A stretch of DNA of 64,000 nucleotides from Ruegeria sp. A3M17 (GTDB taxonomy: Bacteria; Pseudomonadota; Alphaproteobacteria; Rhodobacterales; Rhodobacteraceae): the NCBI RefSeq assembly GCF_003318255.1, contig NZ_QOCF01000019.1, positions 1-64,000 on the forward strand, given 5' to 3'. The notes beneath the pieces were generated by a model that was given only the letters and a program-made list of their open reading frames with translations, did no database searches and had not been told where the DNA came from. The position numbers were made by a program, and so were the translations under genes. The first letter of the stretch is position 1; each line of letters begins with the position of its first letter. Below, piece by piece: positions 35,686-44,592 of this stretch.

Positions 35686-35955
35686 TCACTCAATAATATT
35701 GCCGCGCAGCATAAAGCGCGCGTAGGCAACCGTTGAGACAAAACCCAGCATTGCAATAATCATGGCCGATTCAAAGAAGACCTCTGTTCCTAGACTCAGG
35801 CCATAAAGGATCAACAGCGCGATCGTGTTGATGACCATCGTATCCAGTGCCAGAACGCGGGTGCCGACGCCGTCCGCCGTGATGATACGCCACAGACACA
35901 TCATGATGGCCGTTCCGAAGCAGGCAAAAGCAAACCAGATTGCGTAGACGATCAT
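35686..35955 (-). CDS. mnhF: Mrp Na+/H+ antiporter subunit F
   Basis: 89 residues with three helices and the MnhF/PhaF features: RIITADGVGTRVLALDTM between helices 1 and 2, and a final VSTVAYARFMLRGN. The start overlaps the mnhE stop by four bases and mnhG starts seven bases after its stop. Confidence 0.92.
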   Translation of the reverse strand: MIVYAIWFAFACFGTAIMMCLWRIITADGVGTRVLALDTMVINTIALLILYGLSLGTEVFFESAMIIAMLGFVSTVAYARFMLRGNIIE

Positions 35956-36452
35956 TCGAATATCTCCTTCAGGCGACGTTCGTAGCGGCTTTTGATCTGA
36001 TCGCGCACGGCGTCAGGGTCGGGCGCATCCAGACAATGCACCAGCAGGTTATGCCCTTGTGCGGACAGATCGCTGCTGACGGTTCCGGGGGTCATGGTGA
36101 TTGTACCCGCCAGCACTGTGATCGCCTCGGGCGTGCGCAATTCCAGAGGCACACTGATCCAGGCCGGCTGACGATCTGCGTCGCGTTTGAACAGGATGAT
36201 CCGGGCGACGGTGATGTTGGCGATCACGATGTCCCACAGCACGACCAGAATGTACTCGACGACCATTGGCCAGTTGCGCAGCTTAGGGCGGTCGGGCCAG
36301 TAGGGCTGCGTGATAAACGGGATGATGATCCCCAAGATCAGGCCAAAAACCAGAGAGTTCAGGGTCATGTTATTGGCCAGCAGGACCCAAACAATGGTCA
36401 GCAGGAACGTCAGATGCGGGTGCGGGAAAATCCGGTGCAGAAATCTGATCAT
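35952..36452 (-). CDS. mnhE: Mrp Na+/H+ antiporter subunit E
   Basis: 166 residues. Two or three N-terminal helices precede the conserved soluble part: VPLELRTPEAITVLAGTI, TMTPGTVSSDL and NLLVHCLDAPD, all typical of MnhE/PhaE. It overlaps mnhD and mnhF with ATGA junctions. Confidence 0.92.
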   Translation of the reverse strand: MIRFLHRIFPHPHLTFLLTIVWVLLANNMTLNSLVFGLILGIIIPFITQPYWPDRPKLRNWPMVVEYILVVLWDIVIANITVARIILFKRDADRQPAWISVPLELRTPEAITVLAGTITMTPGTVSSDLSAQGHNLLVHCLDAPDPDAVRDQIKSRYERRLKEIFE

Positions 36453-37993
36453 GTGTCGCCTCCCAATACGGCTGCGATGTAGTTCTCGGGTGTGAACAAT
36501 TGTTCAGCCGTCTTAGCGGTATACTCCAGCGCAGGTCCCGCAAACAGGGTCAGCAGCACGAGGCCTATCGCCATCGCGAACACGGCCGTGAAGGCAAGGC
36601 CGGGGTTCGGCTCGGGCGCGGGTGCCGGTGCAGCTTCTTCTTCGTTGTCCGGGTCTGTTTCGGTGTTGTACTGGGCATCATGACTTTTCCAGAAAATCAA
36701 CGAGCCCGCCCGAGCAAGGCCGACGATGGTGACAAAAGAACCGATCAGGATCACGGCCCAGATCGCATTTGCATCCGGCGCGTCACGTGCGGCATCCAGG
36801 ACCAGCAGCTTGCCGACAAAGCCCGACAGCGGTGGCATACCCGCCAGCGCAATGGCACCCACGAAGAACAGGGCCGAGATCAGACCGGATTGCGGCATAG
36901 GCGCGGTTGGGACAATCGCCCCGCCTCTGCGCTCCATCACTAGGTCAGCGACTAGGAACATGAGCGCTGTGGCAAGCGTCGAATGATAGACGTAATACAG
37001 CGCGGCTGCTGTGGCCGTCTCAGTAAACAGCGAGATCGCAATGAGCAACGTTCCCATCGAGGTGATGGCACAGAACGCAACCATACGCGCAATATGCTGC
37101 GCGCCTAGAATACCGATGGCGCCAACGGCCAGCGTCACCAAGGCGGCAGGTTGCAGCCATGCGCCGACAAGACCCTGCGTTGCCTCTACCTCAGGGCCGA
37201 AACCCAGCGTGTACATTCGCAGGATCGAGTAGGCGCCGACTTTAGTCATGATCGCAAACAAAGCAGCGACCGGCAGAGGCGCGCTGGCATAGCTGGCGGG
37301 CAGCCAAAAGTGTAGCGGTAGCACGGCAGCCTTGATGCAGAATACCAGCAGCAGCAAAACCGCACCGACACGCAGCAAGGCGGTGTCGTCCGCTGGCAAC
37401 TCGGCCACCCGCACCGCCATGTCTGCCATGTTCAACGTTCCGGTCACCGCATAAAGCGTGCCCAGAGCAAACAAGAACAGGGTGGAACCAAGCAGGTTAT
37501 AGGCCACATACTGCACGCCAGCCTTCAGCCGTACTGAACCGCCCCCATGCGTCATCAGGCCATAGGAGGCGATCAGCAGAACTTCAAAGAACACGAACAG
37601 GTTAAAGGCATCGCCGGTCAGGAATGCGCCACAGACGCCCATCAGTTGAAAGTGGAACAGGGCGTGAAAATGTTTACCCCGGTCGTCCCAGCCAGAGGCG
37701 ATAGCATAAAGCACGATCGGCAATGCCAACAGCGCAGTCAAAAGCACCATCATGGCCGATAGCCGGTCCAGCACCAGAACGATACCAAAGGGCGCGGGCC
37801 AGTTACCCAGTTCATAGACCTGAATATCGCCACCTGCGGCCTGTGCGGTGATGGTCAGGGCAATACCAATAAGGGCCACCACCCCAGCGACCGAAAAGAT
37901 GCGTTGCAGGTCCAGGTGAAAGCGCAGGACCATGATGATGAACGGGGCCAGGATCGCGGGCAGGACGATTGGCGCAACGATCCAATGGTTCAT
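36449..37993 (-). CDS. mnhD: Mrp Na+/H+ antiporter subunit D
   Basis: A 514-residue, roughly 14-helix homologue of the NuoM/NuoN proton-pumping subunits. It has the conserved glutamate in FFEVLLIASYGLM and the lysine in CIKAAVLPLHFWLPASYASAP that carry the ion path, and MPPLSGFVGKLLVLDAA near the end. Unlike most MnhD proteins there is a charged loop with EEEAAPAPAPEP near residue 450. It is part of the six-gene operon and overlaps both neighbours by four bases. Confidence 0.93.
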   Translation of the reverse strand: MNHWIVAPIVLPAILAPFIIMVLRFHLDLQRIFSVAGVVALIGIALTITAQAAGGDIQVYELGNWPAPFGIVLVLDRLSAMMVLLTALLALPIVLYAIASGWDDRGKHFHALFHFQLMGVCGAFLTGDAFNLFVFFEVLLIASYGLMTHGGGSVRLKAGVQYVAYNLLGSTLFLFALGTLYAVTGTLNMADMAVRVAELPADDTALLRVGAVLLLLVFCIKAAVLPLHFWLPASYASAPLPVAALFAIMTKVGAYSILRMYTLGFGPEVEATQGLVGAWLQPAALVTLAVGAIGILGAQHIARMVAFCAITSMGTLLIAISLFTETATAAALYYVYHSTLATALMFLVADLVMERRGGAIVPTAPMPQSGLISALFFVGAIALAGMPPLSGFVGKLLVLDAARDAPDANAIWAVILIGSFVTIVGLARAGSLIFWKSHDAQYNTETDPDNEEEAAPAPAPEPNPGLAFTAVFAMAIGLVLLTLFAGPALEYTAKTAEQLFTPENYIAAVLGGDT

Positions 37994-38349
37994 GCGTCTT
38001 CTCCCGGCGCGTCAACGCTGTCATGGGCGTTCATGTCGATATGGTCATCCTTCGAGGACAGGTAGGCGCTGAGCGCGATCATCACGATCACCGCGGTCAT
38101 CCCGAACGAGATCACGATGGCCGTTAGCACCAAAGCCTGCGGCAGCGGATCGGTATAGGGTACCTCTTTGTATTTGTTCAAAACGGCTGGCGCGTCCAAA
38201 GCCAACCGGCCCGTAGCGAACAGGAACACGTTCACGGCGTAAGTCAGCAGAGACAGGCCCAGAATGACAGGGAAGGTCCGGCGGCGCAGGATCAGGAATA
38301 TCCCAGCAGCAGTCATGACGCCAACGGCAGAGGCTACGAGCGCTTCCAT
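37990..38349 (-). CDS. mnhC: Mrp Na+/H+ antiporter subunit C
   Basis: 119 residues with three helices, homologous to NuoK: ILGLSLLTYAVNVFLFATGRL and DPLPQALVLTAIVISFGMTAVIV carry the family signature. The C-terminus is a short hydrophilic tail. It shares one base with the stop of the mnhAB fusion and overlaps mnhD by four bases. Confidence 0.93.
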   Translation of the reverse strand: MEALVASAVGVMTAAGIFLILRRRTFPVILGLSLLTYAVNVFLFATGRLALDAPAVLNKYKEVPYTDPLPQALVLTAIVISFGMTAVIVMIALSAYLSSKDDHIDMNAHDSVDAPGEDA

Positions 38350-41219
38350 CAGACCTGCTCCTTGTTTTCTTCTTCTTGCGGCTGATTATCGCGCAATGGG
38401 TTGATATCCATCGGGAATTCCTGCGCCATACCCGGTTGCCACGCAAATCGGGACAGGCTGTCCAGCGCCAGCATCACCGCCCCAAGAACAGCAAGGAAAA
38501 CGCCGGTGTCGAACAGGATGGCGGTGGCCCATTCGAACTCTTCCAGCGGTGGCCAGTGAATATAGCCAAAATCGCTGGTCAGGAACGGACGATCGTTAAA
38601 CCAGGCACCCAGACCCGTGGCCGCGGCAATCAGCACGCCCCAGCCGATAGAGCCATGGTAGTAGAACCTCTGGCGTTCGATTGCCCAGGTATAGCCGCTG
38701 GCCATGTATTGCATCAGGAAGGCGATTGCGACGACAAGGCCAGCAATGAAGCCTCCGCCCGGCTGATTGTGGCCGCGGAAAAAGATATAGGCCCCGACCA
38801 TCAGCGCGATGGGCATCATCATCCGAGTCACGACCACCATCATCAACGGATGCGAGTCCCCCGATTGCGGCCAATGCGGTTTCCGGTTCAGCAGGTAGCT
38901 GCGGACATTGGTGCCCAAAACAGCCTCGGTCAGGGCAAAGATGATCAGCGCGGCAATGCCCAGAACGATGATTTCGCCAAAGGTATCAAAGCCCCTGAAG
39001 TCCACGAGGATGACGTTGACCACATTGGTGCCGCCACCACCTTTGTACGAATTCGCCAGATGGAATTCGGAAATCGTCGGAAAGGCAAAATCCCGCAGCA
39101 GCAGCGCATAGATCAACGCGCCTGAACCAATGCCCGCCACGACTGAAATAGCCGCGTCGCGCCAGCGTCGTGCGGCGCTGCTGTCCCAGGGCGTATCCGT
39201 GGGCAGGAAATTCAGTGACAGCAGCAGCAGGATCATCGTGACCACTTCGACCGAGATCTGCGTCAGCGCCAGATCCGGGGCGGACAGATAGTTGAAGGCC
39301 ATAGAAACGATCAGGCCGACAACACCAATCAGTACCAACGACAACAGGCGATTGCGGTGGAACCACATAATCGCCAGCGTTGCACCCACAAGGCAGATCC
39401 ATCCGATAAGCGGGATGATCTGAATGGGCAGCGCCTTTCGCGTTTCGGGGCCGATCGTTCCGGTTGTATAGGCATAATAACCCAGCGCGAGGGTGAAGCC
39501 GATCATGATGATGGCATAGCGGCTAAGGACGCCGTTGTGCAAAGTATCGGTGATCAACCGACTGAGTCTTGTCAGCACGCTGATCACAGTGTCAAAGATC
39601 ACCTTGGCCTCGGGACGCGGCAGAGCATTCCAGATTTTCTCTTCATGCCGATGCAAGCTAAGCAGGAACAGACCGCCCAGTGTCGCGACCACGGACATAT
39701 AGAGGGCAGGCGTAAAGCCGTGCCACAGTTTCAGCGAATAGTACGGCAGCTTCTCACCGCCAATGACCGCGCTGGACACAACAGCGACCAGGGGCCCCAC
39801 GATTGCGGCAGAGTTCAGCCCGATCAGTACCACCAGCACGACAAGGAAGGCAGGAGCCAACCAAAGACCAACTGGCGGATCATGCGGATGGGCCGGGTAA
39901 TCATGCCGTTCCGGACCCAGGAACACATGGCTGACAAACCGGAAGGAATAGGCCGCTGAAAACAGCGCCGCCAACAATGCCAGACCCGGCACAAGATAAT
40001 GAGAGTGCAGCCATGTGGTGTGAACGGTCTCTTCCAGCATCATTTCCTTGGACAGAAACCCGTTCAGGGGTGGTATGCCCGCCATCGACAGGGCAGCGAT
40101 TGTGCCAATCGTAAACGTAATTGGCATCAGGTGGCGTAAACCACCCAGCCTCTTGATATCGCGGGTGCCGGTCTCATGGTCCACTATCCCGGCGGTCATG
40201 AACAGGGCTGCCTTGAACGTGGCATGGTTGATGATGTGAAAGATCGCGGCCACGGCGGCGAACTTTGTGCCAAAGCCCAGCAACATGGTGACCAATCCCA
40301 GATGCGACACGGTCGAAAACGCGAGTAGGGCCTTGAGGTCATCCTTGAACAACGCGATCACCGCACCCATCAGCATGGTGATAAGTCCAGTTGTGGCAAC
40401 AATGTAGAACCAGGCGTCGGTGCCGGCCAAAACGGGCCACATGCGTGCCATCAGGAACAACCCGGCCTTCACCATGGTGGCCGAGTGCAGGTAGGCCGAA
40501 ACAGGTGTCGGAGCCGCCATGGCGTGGGGCAGCCAGAAATGGAATGGGAATTGCGCCGACTTGGTAAAGCAACCCAGCAGGATCAGGATCAACGCGGGCA
40601 GGTAATAGGGCGACGCCTGGATCAGCTCTTTGTTCTGCAAAATTACGCTTAGGTCATAGGACCCGACGATGTTGCCCAGGATCAGCATCCCAGCAATCAT
40701 CGCCAACCCGCCAGAGCCGGTCACCGCAAGCGCCATCCGCGCGCCTTGACGTCCTTCGGGCAGGTGCTTCCAATATCCGATCAACAGGAAGGAGCTAAGC
40801 GATGTAAGCTCCCAAAAGACAAGCAAAAGCAGTATGTTGTCCGACAGAACAATCCCGACCATCGCGCCCTGAAACAGCAGAAGATAGGTGTAAAACTGCC
40901 CCATCGGGTCCTCGCGCGACAGGTAAAACCGTGCGTAGAGGATGATCAGTAACCCGATCCCGAGGATCAACAAGGCAAACAAAAATCCCAAGCCATCCAG
41001 CATGAAATTTGCGTTCAATCCAAGGGCTGGTATCCATTCGAACCGGGCGGTCACAACATCGCCTCGCATCACAGACGGGATGTGGATCAGCAGACCCATC
41101 AGCGCCAGAAATGTGGTCAACCCAGCAGCAGAAGCAGCTGCATTTCGTCCTGCCCTGATCAGAAGGGCTGGAAAGACAGCGCCGAGAAAAGGAAGGGCCG
41201 CGATGAGGAATAGGGACAA
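38349..41219 (-). CDS. mnhAB: Mrp Na+/H+ antiporter fused A and B subunits
   Basis: About 956 residues. The A part resembles NuoL plus extra C-terminal helices: FWELTSLSSFLLIGYW, FTKSAQFPFHFWLPHAMAAPTPVSAYLHSATMVKAG and INHATFKAALFMTAGIVDHETGTRD hold the ion-path glutamate, lysines and histidines. The last part, from about residue 800, is an MnhB domain (MMVVVTRMMMPIALMVGAYIFFRGHNQPGGGF). Fusion of A and B is normal for the alphaproteobacterial Pha1-type complexes. I prefer the TTG at the complement of 41217-41219, with GGAG upstream; a TTG nine codons earlier is possible. The complex exports Na+ in exchange for H+. Confidence 0.92.
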   Translation of the reverse strand: MSLFLIAALPFLGAVFPALLIRAGRNAAASAAGLTTFLALMGLLIHIPSVMRGDVVTARFEWIPALGLNANFMLDGLGFLFALLILGIGLLIILYARFYLSREDPMGQFYTYLLLFQGAMVGIVLSDNILLLLVFWELTSLSSFLLIGYWKHLPEGRQGARMALAVTGSGGLAMIAGMLILGNIVGSYDLSVILQNKELIQASPYYLPALILILLGCFTKSAQFPFHFWLPHAMAAPTPVSAYLHSATMVKAGLFLMARMWPVLAGTDAWFYIVATTGLITMLMGAVIALFKDDLKALLAFSTVSHLGLVTMLLGFGTKFAAVAAIFHIINHATFKAALFMTAGIVDHETGTRDIKRLGGLRHLMPITFTIGTIAALSMAGIPPLNGFLSKEMMLEETVHTTWLHSHYLVPGLALLAALFSAAYSFRFVSHVFLGPERHDYPAHPHDPPVGLWLAPAFLVVLVVLIGLNSAAIVGPLVAVVSSAVIGGEKLPYYSLKLWHGFTPALYMSVVATLGGLFLLSLHRHEEKIWNALPRPEAKVIFDTVISVLTRLSRLITDTLHNGVLSRYAIIMIGFTLALGYYAYTTGTIGPETRKALPIQIIPLIGWICLVGATLAIMWFHRNRLLSLVLIGVVGLIVSMAFNYLSAPDLALTQISVEVVTMILLLLSLNFLPTDTPWDSSAARRWRDAAISVVAGIGSGALIYALLLRDFAFPTISEFHLANSYKGGGGTNVVNVILVDFRGFDTFGEIIVLGIAALIIFALTEAVLGTNVRSYLLNRKPHWPQSGDSHPLMMVVVTRMMMPIALMVGAYIFFRGHNQPGGGFIAGLVVAIAFLMQYMASGYTWAIERQRFYYHGSIGWGVLIAAATGLGAWFNDRPFLTSDFGYIHWPPLEEFEWATAILFDTGVFLAVLGAVMLALDSLSRFAWQPGMAQEFPMDINPLRDNQPQEEENKEQV

Positions 41220-41260
41220 GTGCGATACTCCGTTCTGGGCGGTCAAGTAGTACTGATTTT

Positions 41261-41345
41261 GTAAGGATAATTTTCTTACTGTCCAGCTAATACAACTTAT
41301 TTGCTACGTGCCAACACAGCGAGGCTGCGGCTTTTGCCTGCAAAA
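41261..41345. promoter_or_regulatory. Inverted repeats in the mrp / rhodanese divergent gap
   Basis: The 218-base gap between the mnhAB start and the rhodanese gene contains GTAAG (41261-41265) with CTTAC (41275-41279), and TTTTGC-CT-GCAAAA (41332-41345). Either could be an operator for one of the two divergent transcripts. No regulator is assigned and both repeats are short. Confidence 0.25.
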
Positions 41346-41437
41346 ATGACGCGAACTTGAACTGCCAGGATAAATTCGGCGCGGATTCCAATTCTGCGCT
41401 GTGATAGAAACCCGGTGTCAGGTCAGGAGGGTGCGAC

Positions 41438-41911
41438 GTGGCCCGAAACGTAAAGCGATCCCGCAGGTGGATCTTGATCGGAGGCTGTGCCGCAGTCGCG
41501 GGGGGATTTGCGATACGCGAATACCGGCTTATTCCGCCTGACTATGCGGGACGGCAACTTGGCGTGCAGGATGCGCATAGGCAGGCGGTGGCCGGGGACG
41601 TGTTGTTGCTGGACATTCGCACCCCGAAAGAGTGGCAGTCCACCGGGATCGGTGAGGGCGCAAAATCTTTGGACATGCGCCGTGACGATTTCATTCCCGC
41701 GCTGACGCAGCTCGTCAAAGGTGACAAGGGCGCGGCAATTGCGTTGATCTGTGCGCGGGGTGTGCGCTCGGCGCGGTTGAGCAACCGGCTGACCGAGGCA
41801 GGATTTACGAATATCATTGATGTGCCCGAAGGCATGTTGGGGTCGGCCGCCGGGCCGGGATGGGTGCGCGCCGGATTGCCGGTTCGCGACTACGACAGGA
41901 GTGCAGTATGA
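41438..41911 (+). CDS. Membrane-anchored rhodanese-like protein
   Basis: 157 residues from a GTG with a strong AGGAGG site. A basic N-terminus (MARNVKRSRR) and a hydrophobic stretch of about 12 residues may anchor it or act as a signal. The rhodanese domain follows with LLLDIRTPKEWQSTGI and the active-site loop ICARGVRSARLS near residue 103, the cysteine carrying the persulfide. Its stop overlaps the start of the hydrolase gene, suggesting they act together in the periplasm; what sulfur compound is handled is unknown. Confidence 0.87.
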   Translation: MARNVKRSRRWILIGGCAAVAGGFAIREYRLIPPDYAGRQLGVQDAHRQAVAGDVLLLDIRTPKEWQSTGIGEGAKSLDMRRDDFIPALTQLVKGDKGAAIALICARGVRSARLSNRLTEAGFTNIIDVPEGMLGSAAGPGWVRAGLPVRDYDRSAV

Positions 41912-42723
41912 TCCGGGAATTAACACTGGCAACGGGTTTGGCGCTGGTCGGGCAGCCGGGGCTGGCCGCCTGTGCCGATCTGGAGGGAATGTGCGAAACC
42001 GCCTCGGGCGGGTACCATATCGAATTGCCAAAGGATGAGAACCCACCGCTGGTGGTGTTTCTGCACGGCTATGGTGGCACCGCCACCGGTACGTTGAAAA
42101 ACCGTGGCATGGTGGAACCGCTGCTGGCGCGCGGGTATGCGGTGATGGCGCCAGAAGGGTCGGAGCGCAACGGGCGGCAAAGCTGGAACTTCTTTCCGGG
42201 TTGGGAAGGACGCGATGAAACCACCTTTTTGACCGGGGCGGTTCAGGATGCCGCGGATCGGTTTGGTGTGGATACGGACCGGGTCGTTCTGGGTGGGTTT
42301 TCGGCGGGCGCGTTCATGGTTTACTACCTTGCCTGCGCCGCGCCCGATACATTCTCGGCCTATGTGCCCGTCTCTGGAGGGTTCTGGCGTCCGGATCCTG
42401 AAACTTGCGATGGCCCGGTGCGGATGTTCCACACCCATGGCTGGACTGACAACGTGGTGCCGCTGGAAGGGCGCTTGCTGGGCGGTGGCCGGTTTCATCA
42501 GGGCGATATCTTCGCCGGGCTCGAGATTTGGCGTATCGCAAATGGTTGTGTCGATACTAAGCCCAGCGGGTTCTCGACTACCGGACCTTTCATGCGCCGC
42601 TACTGGAGCGGATGTGACGACGGCAGCGCGCTGGAGTTTGCGCTGTTTCCCGGCGGTCACATGGTGCCCAAAGGCTGGGCCGACATGATGATCGATTGGT
42701 ACGAAGGTCTGCCGGGTGGGTGA
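41908..42723 (+). CDS. Secreted alpha/beta hydrolase (polyhydroxybutyrate depolymerase / feruloyl esterase-like)
   Basis: 271 residues with a signal peptide (LTLATGLALVGQPGLAA) and an alpha/beta hydrolase core: PLVVFLHGYGGTATGTL oxyanion region, nucleophile serine in GGFSAGAFMVYYLACA near residue 134, HTHGWTDNVVP with the likely aspartate, and FALFPGGHMVPKGW with the histidine. This is the LpqC/Esterase_phb group; the natural substrate may be an ester or polyester. It is coupled by ATGA to the rhodanese gene and its stop abuts the convergent opgH stop. Confidence 0.87.
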   Translation: MIRELTLATGLALVGQPGLAACADLEGMCETASGGYHIELPKDENPPLVVFLHGYGGTATGTLKNRGMVEPLLARGYAVMAPEGSERNGRQSWNFFPGWEGRDETTFLTGAVQDAADRFGVDTDRVVLGGFSAGAFMVYYLACAAPDTFSAYVPVSGGFWRPDPETCDGPVRMFHTHGWTDNVVPLEGRLLGGGRFHQGDIFAGLEIWRIANGCVDTKPSGFSTTGPFMRRYWSGCDDGSALEFALFPGGHMVPKGWADMMIDWYEGLPGG

Positions 42724-44592
42724 TCACTCGGCAGGGGTCATTACGCCCTTGCCCTCGATCACCTTCTTCAGTTCATCCCTGTAGCGACGGGCCGAGCGTG
42801 TGATTGCAGGCTCGTTATAGTCCTCTTTCATGCCAACCATACGGCGGGCTGCACCGGCCGAAACGCCGCTAAGCGCCGACAAGGGAATGGCAAGGGCAAG
42901 GCTGATCGCAATCGGGGCCAACCAGACTGATACAAGACCGGACAGGATCCCCGCGCTAAGGGCAACGCCGCTGATCGTTTCGACCGTGTGGCAAAGAATC
43001 AGCGTGCGCAGACCATAGCTGCCGCCATCCCGCGCCTGTGGGGACCAGCCCTTTTGGATGCCAAAGGTGGTGCGAATGACGGCGATCATCTGCTGCACCA
43101 TCAGAATAGGGGCGTAGAGGATCGACAGAACAACCTCAGCCAGGAATGAGGTCAGGAATTTGCGCCCGCCGCCGAATTCGGCATAGCGCACACCGCTGAG
43201 CGGCAGGGCCAGAACACCCAGCACCTTTGGCGCAAGCAGCATTGCGTACATGACCAGAATGATCAGTACATGGCGGGTTTCCGTCATCTCGGGCCATTGC
43301 GGGAACATTGGATTGTCAGGGCTGAAATAATGCAGGACCGAGGCATCCTCACCCTGACCAATAAGTGCCCACATCACCAGCAGCGCAAACCACAGCGGCG
43401 ACATCAGATAGCCGACTGCACCGTGGAACATATGGAACCGTGACACCGACTGAAACCCGGTCGATCCCAACAGTTTCAGGTGCTGCAAATTGCCCTGACA
43501 CCAGCGTCGATCGCGCAAAGCGTGATCAATCAGTGTCGGCGGTGTTTCTTCATAGGACCCGCGAATGCGGGGCAGGAACCGCACGCCCCAGCCGGCCCGA
43601 CGCAACAGACCGGCCTCGACGAAGTCATGGCTCATGATCAGTTTTTCCTGACCGTTCAGTGCTCGCAGTTTAGGCAAACCCGCACAGTTGGCGAAGGCAG
43701 AGGTGCGGATAATGGCGTTGTGACCCCAATAGTTGCCTTCCTGCCCGCACCAGCGCGCAAGCCCTTCGGCAAAAGCGATGCCATAGACGCCATTGGCGAA
43801 CTGCTGCATTCGCGCAAAGACCGATTGTGCCCCGATCAGCTGAGGATAGCTCTGGATCAAACCTGCGCCCGGATCCCGGGCCAATGCGTCGGTCAAACGG
43901 GCGATGGCGCGACCGGTCATCAGACTGTCGGCATCCAATACCAGCATCGCATTCCACTCGGCACCCCAGCGGCTGACCCAGTCGGCGATGTTGCCAACCT
44001 TGCGGTCGGTGTTTTGTTCGCGACGGCGGTAATACAGTTCCAGCCCGGGGGCGAGGGTGGTACGCAGCGCCTCGACACTGGCTTGCTCCTGTGCCGCGAT
44101 CTCGGGGTCGCGCGTGTCCGAGAGGATGAACATGGCATAGTGATGCTGCCCACCGCGCGCCTGCAAATCTTCAAGCATGGTCCGGGCATTGCCCAGCACG
44201 TTCCAGGGCACCTCGTTATAGACCGGCGTCAACAGGGCAACACGCAAGGGTTGGGCGCGACCCTGACGCACGGGGCGCTCCTGCCGGGACAGGGAAACCA
44301 TGCCCAGCAACACAGTGCAGACCGTGAAGGAGATCCAGAAGAAGTTGAACGAGATCAGCGCCAGAAGGATGGCTTCGATCAGGTTGATGCCTTCGGCGTC
44401 GAACCAGTCCGTCATCACCCATAGCAGGCCCAGCGTCGCCGCCATTGCGGGCGAAAACGCCAGCGCACGCCAGAACCCGGCCGAGGGACGTTTGGCATCA
44501 GGAACCTGTGCATCCCGAAACCCTGCGCTGAAATCCTGCGCGGGCATGGCCAGAGGCGTCTCGGGCGGCATGATATGAAGATCTCTGGTCAT
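42724..44592 (-). CDS. opgH: Periplasmic glucan glucosyltransferase
   Basis: Builds the beta-glucan backbone of osmoregulated periplasmic glucans at the inner membrane. The 622-residue protein has two N-terminal helices, then a GT2 domain with TPVYNE, LDADSLMTG (DxD) and the processive-enzyme motif RDRRWCQGNLQHL, and several C-terminal helices. It is shorter than enterobacterial OpgH but of normal length for Rhodobacteraceae. I chose the ATG at the complement of 44590-44592, which gives a four-base ATGA overlap with opgG; a TTG start would add three residues. Confidence 0.93.
   Translation of the reverse strand: MTRDLHIMPPETPLAMPAQDFSAGFRDAQVPDAKRPSAGFWRALAFSPAMAATLGLLWVMTDWFDAEGINLIEAILLALISFNFFWISFTVCTVLLGMVSLSRQERPVRQGRAQPLRVALLTPVYNEVPWNVLGNARTMLEDLQARGGQHHYAMFILSDTRDPEIAAQEQASVEALRTTLAPGLELYYRRREQNTDRKVGNIADWVSRWGAEWNAMLVLDADSLMTGRAIARLTDALARDPGAGLIQSYPQLIGAQSVFARMQQFANGVYGIAFAEGLARWCGQEGNYWGHNAIIRTSAFANCAGLPKLRALNGQEKLIMSHDFVEAGLLRRAGWGVRFLPRIRGSYEETPPTLIDHALRDRRWCQGNLQHLKLLGSTGFQSVSRFHMFHGAVGYLMSPLWFALLVMWALIGQGEDASVLHYFSPDNPMFPQWPEMTETRHVLIILVMYAMLLAPKVLGVLALPLSGVRYAEFGGGRKFLTSFLAEVVLSILYAPILMVQQMIAVIRTTFGIQKGWSPQARDGGSYGLRTLILCHTVETISGVALSAGILSGLVSVWLAPIAISLALAIPLSALSGVSAGAARRMVGMKEDYNEPAITRSARRYRDELKKVIEGKGVMTPAE

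Noticed and set aside
38349..41219. A missing mnhB gene in the Mrp operon
   Set aside because: The B domain is fused to the end of the A subunit, the normal arrangement in alphaproteobacterial Pha-type complexes.
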